Source of the DNA: SXRF01 sp038043465
GTDB lineage: Bacteria > Pseudomonadota > Alphaproteobacteria > Rickettsiales > SXRF01
NCBI GenBank assembly: GCA_038043465.1
Contig: JBBTBX010000021.1
Location: forward strand, 1 to 64,000
DNA length: 64,000 bases
Direction: 5' to 3'
Shown here: piece after piece, positions 59,701 to 64,000 of the stretch
Position numbering within the stretch: position 1 is the stretch's first letter
How the letters are laid out: each line of letters starts with the position of its first letter
Notes under the pieces: generated by a model
Databases searched by the model: none
What the model saw: only the letters and a program-made list of their open reading frames with translations
What the model was told of the DNA's origin: nothing
Position numbers and translations under genes: made by a program

Positions 59701-60412
59701 GGGGACGGTGTACACTTGGGATAACAGCACGACCATTGATGTGCTTTTAACCTTCGGCCAGCTGCAGAGCGTGACCGATATTGCCGTGCTGAATGGCGCG
59801 AATGTGTGCGTCATCGGCGATGAAGTGATCCAGTTCCAAACCGCGACACTGCTCGACACGAATAAATATCGTTTGTCTGGCCTTTTGCGGGGGCGGCTGG
59901 GTACGGAATGGGCTGTAGGTAGTCACATAGCGGGTGAACGCTTCATTATGCTGACAAACGCCCTTGCGCGGGAACTGATGGCATCCTCGGGCTGGGGTAT
60001 CGCCAAAAAGTTCAAGCCTGTGACGGTTGGCTCCACACTCGGGGCGACCACCGCGCAGGATTTTACCTATGCGGCAAAGGCTCTGAAACCTTATTCCCCC
60101 GTGCATATCGAGGGCAGCAGAAACGTGGGTGGTGATCTGACCATCACCTGGAAGCGGCGCACGCGCATCGGTGGGGATTGGCGGGACGCAGTGGATATTC
60201 CGCTTTCTGAAGAAGCCGAACGCTACGAGGTGGAAATCATGCAGGGGGTGACGCTGAAACGCACCATCATCGGCCTGACAACGCCCACGACCATCTACAC
60301 CGCCGCGCAGCAAGTGACGGACTTCGGTTCGGCGCAAAGCGGTATTTCGGTGCGGGTTTATCAGCTTTCAGCGATGGTCGGACGTGGATATGCGGGAATC
60401 GCAAACATCTAA
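56693..60412 (+). CDS. TIM-barrel tail-tip protein (GTA gp15-like)
   Basis: A 1239-residue host-specificity/baseplate protein like RcGTA gp15. The N-terminus is Ala/Gly-rich and hydrophobic (residues 1-35), with a poly-Gly stretch near residue 103. A glycoside-hydrolase-like TIM barrel lies around residues 400-650 (AYGGDWSEYHSVNGWYHLDP, WFSEIGFPSVDGC). A tail-hub domain of the phage type follows, and the C-terminus has fibronectin-like repeats. It is the largest gene of the prophage and would contact the cell surface. Confidence 0.93.
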   Translation: MAAIVLAAAASSAASSIGAGAFAAALAGGVGGYLGGFIDRSIFGSKARINQEGSRLTDLMVQASTYGKSIPVVYGNARIAGNVIWSRPIQEHVTTTTQSSGGGKGGGGGGSVETTTTTYTYTASLAVAICEGAISEVVRVWADAKQLDLTAGSYSLYLGDETQLPDTFMSSFYPAGQTPAYRGTAYVVIKDFPLGDFGNRIPNFTFEVRRTLKKPFDLEDKIKDITIIPGAGENVYDTVVQEKTSGQQDVSGNFVQGGKVTKMNLNNLNNKADVLVALDNLKANLPNVEWVSVVVNWFSDSADPAVSIIKPAAEFNSQGARIAPDDWSVAGFNRNNAHVILTFPDGSPTYGGTPTDKSIIRLCQELKARGYKVLFYPMVQVDTITPQPKPWRGRIIPTNATDAANFFTRTNGYNAFITHYANLNVGGVLLKNNIDAFMIGSELVGLTTYMSSAGVFPAVTQLKSLAATVKTAVGAGVKVAYGGDWSEYHSVNGWYHLDPLWSDSNIDVVAVDCYFPLTPDLPQAQIDYQAVYDGWTQDEGWDYYWDGTRTTKTFYSGATYAWKNIKHWWNSTHTNPDASGTAWTAKMKPVWFSEIGFPSVDGCANQPNVFVDPDSVESFYPRGSRSRVDFLAQRTALDASIDYLNAENALEANFIPRKFVWTWDARPFPFFPDLGSVWADGSNWKTGHWVQGKLGLSSLGQIVADLLKKVGYDNTMYDTSRLTDIVSGFIVSNRQTVRACLEQLASAYFFDMVESDGLLKFIKRGKVSNTTLDFSELMPRDDAIDTFTITRTQELELPRQVDVIYLNRTADYQAGTQSSQRQTVKAVDYATVNLPIVLSDQEAKVVADVTLYNVWVGRVQYQFTVPPKYALLEPTDVITITKDGASYVMRINSTKLVRNGMQELLSVAEDVSSYDFYNPAGTGTPNIQPPTSISATRLELLDLPAFPTDAVTDAYLRYGVVGLGGDWTGSAVYRSDDGGANYALMQTLTAQATIGAVLNIIPAGTVYTWDNSTTIDVLLTFGQLQSVTDIAVLNGANVCVIGDEVIQFQTATLLDTNKYRLSGLLRGRLGTEWAVGSHIAGERFIMLTNALARELMASSGWGIAKKFKPVTVGSTLGATTAQDFTYAAKALKPYSPVHIEGSRNVGGDLTITWKRRTRIGGDWRDAVDIPLSEEAERYEVEIMQGVTLKRTIIGLTTPTTIYTAAQQVTDFGSAQSGISVRVYQLSAMVGRGYAGIANI

Positions 60413-60438
60413 TTTCACAAAAAAAACAGGAGGAAATT

Positions 60439-60627
60439 ATGACTGAACAACAAGAAGCAGAAAATCTGGAAGTGCATGTAGCAGTGTGCGCCGAACGCTA
60501 CAAATCTCTGGGGCAGAGGTTGGAGCGTATTGAGAAAGTGATGTGGTGGATGCTCACCACTTTGATTCTTGCCCTCATGGGCATGCTCTTTCAATTGGTA
60601 ATTTTAATAGGAAGGAAAATTATATGA
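60439..60627 (+). CDS. Small XhlA-like membrane protein
   Basis: A 62-residue protein with an N-terminal helical, charged part (CAERYKSLGQRLERIEKVMW) and one C-terminal membrane helix (MLTTLILALMGMLFQLVILI). The layout matches hemolysin XhlA-type accessory proteins of phage lysis modules. GGAGG lies eight bases upstream. It overlaps the holin start by four bases. Confidence 0.68.
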   Translation: MTEQQEAENLEVHVAVCAERYKSLGQRLERIEKVMWWMLTTLILALMGMLFQLVILIGRKII

Positions 60628-61049
60628 TTACATTACTTGGTTCTTTTCTGGGTTTTATCTCAGCAGCATTTCCTGATTTGTTAAAACTGCTCCGTGACGC
60701 ACAGGATAGAAAACACGAAATCACCATCCTGCAAATGCAGATGGAACAGCAAAAACAAGAAGCTTCACAGAGATTGGAGGAAATCCAAATCAATGCCGAC
60801 ATCACCGAAAGCTCCGCCCTCTACAAAACCTACACCACTGGCATATCTTGGGTGGATGCATTGGGCGGCACAGTTCGTCCTGTAATTGCCTACAGTTTTT
60901 TCATCCTCTATGCAGCGGTGAAGGTGATGCAATTTTCCGCTGACATGCCGTGGCTTCTCTGGACGGCAGAAGACCAAGCCATTTTCGCAGGCATTATCAG
61001 CTTTTATTTCGGGCAACGGGCAATGAGTAAGCTGCGGGCAGAAAAATGA
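60624..61049 (+). CDS. Holin of the GTA 3TM type
   Basis: A 141-residue protein. A weakly hydrophobic N-terminus (LLGSFLGFISAAFPDLLKLL), a coiled-coil middle (ITILQMQMEQQKQEASQRLE) and two C-terminal membrane segments (PVIAYSFFILYAAVKVM, IFAGIISFYFGQRAMSKL) fit the GTA_holin_3TM family. It would open the membrane for the lysozyme encoded next. It overlaps both neighbours by four bases. Confidence 0.8.
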   Translation: MITLLGSFLGFISAAFPDLLKLLRDAQDRKHEITILQMQMEQQKQEASQRLEEIQINADITESSALYKTYTTGISWVDALGGTVRPVIAYSFFILYAAVKVMQFSADMPWLLWTAEDQAIFAGIISFYFGQRAMSKLRAEK

Positions 61050-61487
61050 GGCATATCAGCGAAGACGGTCTGCGCCTGATCCGCCGTTTTGAGGGATTTT
61101 CGCCAGTGATTTACCTCTGCCCCGCTGGCTACCCCACCATCGGTTATGGACACCTGATAACCGAAGCCAACAGAGAACAGTTCCTGGACGGGGTGGACGA
61201 GGACGAAGCCCTCGATCTGCTTCGTCAGGATGTGTGCGGTCACAGAACGAGCCGTCCTTCGCCTCATCAATGTGTCACTAACTGACGGGCAGTTCGACGC
61301 GCTGGTTTCCTTCACCTTCAATCTTGGTGCGGGCGCGCTCCAACGCTCCATACTCCGCCGCAAGGTAAACCGTAAAGAGCATGCCGATGTACCAGCCGAA
61401 CTGATGAAATGGGTCTGGGCTGGTGGCAGAAAGCAAAAGGGGTTGGTGAGAAGGAGGAAAGCTGAGGCAGAGGCATACAAAAAATAA
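61046..61487 (+). pseudogene. Frameshifted phage lysozyme (GH24)
   Basis: Two frames together give a normal lysozyme of about 146 residues. The first (61046-61285) carries RRFEGFSPVIYLCPAGYPT, the catalytic E-x8-C-x5-T pattern of P21/T4-type muramidases, with IGYGH. The second (open to 61487) continues VTERAVLRLINVSLTDGQ and FTFNLGAGALQRSILRRKV. The break lies near 61233, where GATGTGTGCGGTC has one base more than the expected GATGTGGCGGTC. Either the gene is inactivated or this is a sequencing error. Confidence 0.82.
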
Positions 61488-61501
61488 GTTACGACAGTAC
61501 T

Positions 61502-61756
61502 TTAGTTCCTGAATAAATTTTTTGACAAATTCCTTTTGGCAAAATTCATCACTGGCTTTTCAAGCAAAAAGTACGATAATGAAGCAATAGCGACAGTAAC
61601 AAATATTCCAATTATTGCTTCTTGAAGAAAATTTATTTGTGTCATAAGCGGAAAATGATCAATTAATAGCGTAAATATTAATGCATGCCAAAGATATATC
61701 ATAAAAATTCGACTTGCAGTTGAAATCATTTGACATAAAACCCTTAATAAAGGATT
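61502..61756 (-). pseudogene. C-terminal remnant of an acyltransferase-3 gene
   Basis: The frame reads NPLLRVLCQMISTASRIF, then MIYLWHALIFTLLI and IASLSYFLLEKPVMNFAK: the last three helices and the E-P end typical of acyltransferase 3 (OafA/YrhL) proteins. Homology begins near NPLLR and fades upstream, where the divergent acyltransferase gene starts. It is therefore the tail of a gene whose front has been lost, at the right-hand edge of the prophage. Confidence 0.72.
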
Positions 61757-61825
61757 TATGATTCGTGACTGGTAGGATTTAGAAGTGGCAGTCTGTCGTG
61801 GGAAGTAGGATAAGAATTTTATAAT

Positions 61826-62875
61826 ATGGCAGATAAATATAAGTTATTTGGAACGTATAGAGCTATATTGGCATTATTTGTTGTATTTGAACATTTTTTA
61901 CCAGCGTTTGCGCCTAAGGATTGGGAATTTATTAATAGTGTTATATGGGGGCGAATAGGAGTGCTCCTGTTTTTTGTGGTTTCTGGGTTCGTTATAGCCG
62001 ATGCGTGCGATAGCTTTTATAAAAATCGTCCACTTGCATTTTTAAAAAACAGATTCTGGAGGATATATCCTCCATATATCCTTGCCTTATTTTTATCAAT
62101 AATTATTCAATATCTGCTTTCTTACCTTCAGGCTAAAGCAATCTTGCCAGCGCAGCCTGAACCACCATATTATGCCAGAATACCAGAGAAATTGGTGCTG
62201 CTAAAAAATTTAGTTGCTCCTTTTGATACTGACATACCAAACGGGTTGGAGCATTACACAATATATGTTCGTTATATATGGGCTGTGGTAGTAGAAATAC
62301 AATTTTATCTATTCATGGCGGCAGTAGTATTGCTCCGTATACCCCTGCTTATGGCTGTAATTGCAGCATTATCCATATATTTTTATTCAATGTACTACAA
62401 TCTTCCCAGCCAATTGGTGGTTGTTAATTCTATACCATATTTCCTGCTCGGTATATTGATGTATGTGCTGACACTCAGGAAAAATAAAACCAATATCTGG
62501 CTTGTATTGCTGACAGCATTTGTTGCTTATTTAACTATTAATAATTTTTGTATGGGATCAAATAAAAAATTTGACGTAGTGCTTACAACAGTTATTTTCT
62601 CCGCAATGCTTGTGGTTTTATATATTCTATCGCACATAAATTCAAATAACCTGCTTATTAAAAAAATTGATTCTCTGCTTGGGAACATTTCATATCCTCT
62701 ATATTTGAATCATTATATAGTTGAAATAGCTATTGTCGGATTGTTGCCTCGTAGTAGCACCACTTTTATTTGCGGAATAGTCATAGTTCTGGCTTTTTCT
62801 TATGCAGCATATATATCCGTAGAGCCGTTTACCAAAAGAATCAGGAATAAAGTCAGGGGATATGCTTTGAATTGA
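61826..62875 (+). CDS. Acyltransferase-3 family membrane protein
   Basis: A 349-residue polytopic membrane protein of the OafA/YrhL O-acetyltransferase family. The N-terminus FGTYRAILALFVVFEHFLPA has the catalytic His (normally R..A...V...H), followed by WGRIGVLLFFVVSGFVIADA, and NRFWRIYPPYILALFL. About ten membrane helices and an ISYPLYLNHYIVE near the end are as expected. It has no SGNH domain. It would acylate a surface sugar. It is AT-rich compared with the phage tail genes. Confidence 0.9.
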   Translation: MADKYKLFGTYRAILALFVVFEHFLPAFAPKDWEFINSVIWGRIGVLLFFVVSGFVIADACDSFYKNRPLAFLKNRFWRIYPPYILALFLSIIIQYLLSYLQAKAILPAQPEPPYYARIPEKLVLLKNLVAPFDTDIPNGLEHYTIYVRYIWAVVVEIQFYLFMAAVVLLRIPLLMAVIAALSIYFYSMYYNLPSQLVVVNSIPYFLLGILMYVLTLRKNKTNIWLVLLTAFVAYLTINNFCMGSNKKFDVVLTTVIFSAMLVVLYILSHINSNNLLIKKIDSLLGNISYPLYLNHYIVEIAIVGLLPRSSTTFICGIVIVLAFSYAAYISVEPFTKRIRNKVRGYALN

Positions 62876-62901
62876 GCAAGCTGATTTCTGTGGAAATAAC
62901 A

Positions 62902-64000
62902 TTATTCAGCATTGTTTAAACCCCATTTTGTATCCGCTGCTTCAAATATTTTTTGCACAACTAAATCGGTTCCTGCCCGCGAAAGATGGCTGTTATCAAC
63001 GTAAAAAATATTTTCACTGTCATGGGTAACACATTTATCTTTTTCAAAACTATCGCAGAAGATTTTTTCTGGATATACTCGGATAAGGTTTGGACTATTA
63101 CCTACATTATCCAATGCCTCATAAGCCTTAGCACTGCGTTCTTTAAAAGTAGAATAAGGTCTAGTAATGTCCGGTTGCAAGCGGCGGATTGCAAGCTTCA
63201 TAATACGACGTGGAATATGGTAGTCATATTCAGGAACCGGGTAAACTAAAATCACTTTATGCCCCATAACCAGTAAATTCTTGATGCTCTTAGTAAACGC
63301 ATCTTTAACAAAATCAATTCTTTGTTCTTCTGGTAAATCCTTGCCTACAGGTACTAGAAAAGGTATAGATTTGCCATCTTCGCGAGTATCAAATTTTTTT
63401 CCACCAAGATAGGTTACTTCGCGTCCGCTAATGACAATAACCTGCGGCTTCATCTTTTCAATTAAGTTTAATCTCTTAGCATTTACTTCTGAACATTTAT
63501 TGTCTTTTTCTATATAAAATTCAAAATCTCCAGTAATGTATGGGCAGCCTGTTGAAGTCATTATGCTGTAGTTATCTTTTCGCTGATTCAGAATATTGGT
63601 AAAAGCTGGCAGCATCGTTTCCACATGGCTATCACCAAGAAATAACCAGTGTGGGCGAGCATCAGAGCCATTGAATTTACAAGCATTCTCAGGAGGGCGT
63701 GAAAAACAGGTTTTATCATCCTGCTTTATCAAATCCCATTGCCGCTTTACTTCCGTGGCTTTCAGTCCCATAGTGCTGAGCCGATTTGGCAGCCCATCCA
63801 TCTTATTGCCGATATAGCCAAATATAAACAGGGATGTTGAGCAAAGTAATGTTAAAGCCCAGATTGTTCTGGTAGATATGATAGCGCGGTTTCTAAATGG
63901 TGTTTCAACATATTTCCATGACAGATAGGCAAAGACAAAACAGAACCCAATCAGTATTGTGTATGTGAAATTGTCAGGCTGATCGAATAAATACGTACGC
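62902..64000 (-). CDS. Acyltransferase-3/SGNH protein, C-terminal part
   Basis: The frame is open to the right edge, so the gene starts outside. From the edge inward it reads the end of an acyltransferase-3 domain (FVFAYLSWKYVETPFRNR and a last helix LTLLCSTSLFIFGYIG), then a roughly 290-residue extracytoplasmic SGNH hydrolase-like domain: PHWLFLGDSHVE (block I Ser) and VDNSHLSRAGTDLV (block V Asp and His). Such OafA-type fusions O-acetylate lipopolysaccharide or capsule. An internal ATG at 63801 is not the true start. Confidence 0.88.
   Translation of the reverse strand, partial: RTYLFDQPDNFTYTILIGFCFVFAYLSWKYVETPFRNRAIISTRTIWALTLLCSTSLFIFGYIGNKMDGLPNRLSTMGLKATEVKRQWDLIKQDDKTCFSRPPENACKFNGSDARPHWLFLGDSHVETMLPAFTNILNQRKDNYSIMTSTGCPYITGDFEFYIEKDNKCSEVNAKRLNLIEKMKPQVIVISGREVTYLGGKKFDTREDGKSIPFLVPVGKDLPEEQRIDFVKDAFTKSIKNLLVMGHKVILVYPVPEYDYHIPRRIMKLAIRRLQPDITRPYSTFKERSAKAYEALDNVGNSPNLIRVYPEKIFCDSFEKDKCVTHDSENIFYVDNSHLSRAGTDLVVQKIFEAADTKWGLNNAE

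Noticed and set aside
61820..61825. TATAAT as the promoter of the acyltransferase gene at 61826
   Set aside because: The box touches the start codon, so a transcript from it would begin after the ATG.

Overview
The window comes from an alphaproteobacterium of fairly low to moderate GC. The evidence is the gene order nuoF-to-nuoN, birA, coaX, RNase J, methylmalonyl-CoA epimerase, DUF1467, short proS, lolC, lolD, dnaE, together with the alphaproteobacterial NuoF N-terminus (MLK..DRIFTNLYG) and a DUF1467 protein. Short palindromic repeats, some inside genes, recall the palindromic elements of Rickettsiales. I cannot name the genus.

Bases 1-17,200 hold the complex I (NADH:quinone oxidoreductase) operon nuoF, G, H, I, J, K, L, M, N. 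From nuoI onward it is compact. Upstream of nuoF, nuoG and nuoH it is swollen by small accessory genes, mostly toxin-antitoxin (TA) type: two brnT/brnA pairs and a HEPN/MNT pair before nuoF; a small membrane protein, a degenerate ThiE-like protein, an orphan HicB-like protein and a third brnT/brnA pair before nuoG; a DUF4160/DUF2442 pair, a DUF4177 protein and a small membrane protein before nuoH; and a DedA protein before nuoI. The striking point is that six of these inserts are preceded by a broken copy of the 5' end of the nuo gene standing downstream (three nuoF starts, three nuoG starts). Each copy has its own ribosome-binding region and soon reaches a stop, usually just before the inserted gene starts. 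I consider this start-capture arrangement the main novelty of the window.

Bases 17,200-33,650 are chromosomal housekeeping: biotin ligase, type III pantothenate kinase, RNase J, epimerase, ProRS, TfoX-like, lipoprotein export (LolC/LolD), replicative polymerase DnaE, MotA, RarA, UppP, a VF530 protein and an RRM protein. DnaE carries an in-frame 24-codon repeat insertion that includes a run of ten C. Palindromes with TGTCAT...ATGACA ends and a 97-bp inverted repeat lie between genes.

Bases 33,650-61,490 are a lambda-like siphovirus prophage or phage-derived cluster with a tail tip like that of gene transfer agents. In order: a candidate small RNA and terminator at the left edge, a C5 DNA methyltransferase with a long overlapping frame, an accessory protein plus XRE/ImmA regulator, DUF3768, ParB-like and methyltransferase genes, terminase (Nu1/GpA types), gpW, portal, a protease-capsid fusion, head completion and tail genes, tape measure, DUF2460, DUF2163, a Fic protein inserted as a self-contained moron, NlpC/P60, the long TIM-barrel tail protein, a holin pair and a frameshifted lysozyme. 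No integrase, classical CI/Cro pair or replication genes are visible.

Bases 61,500-64,000 hold acyltransferase-3 genes: a C-terminal remnant, a complete gene and the SGNH-containing end of another. They could modify surface polysaccharide and act as lysogenic conversion genes, or they could simply flank the prophage.
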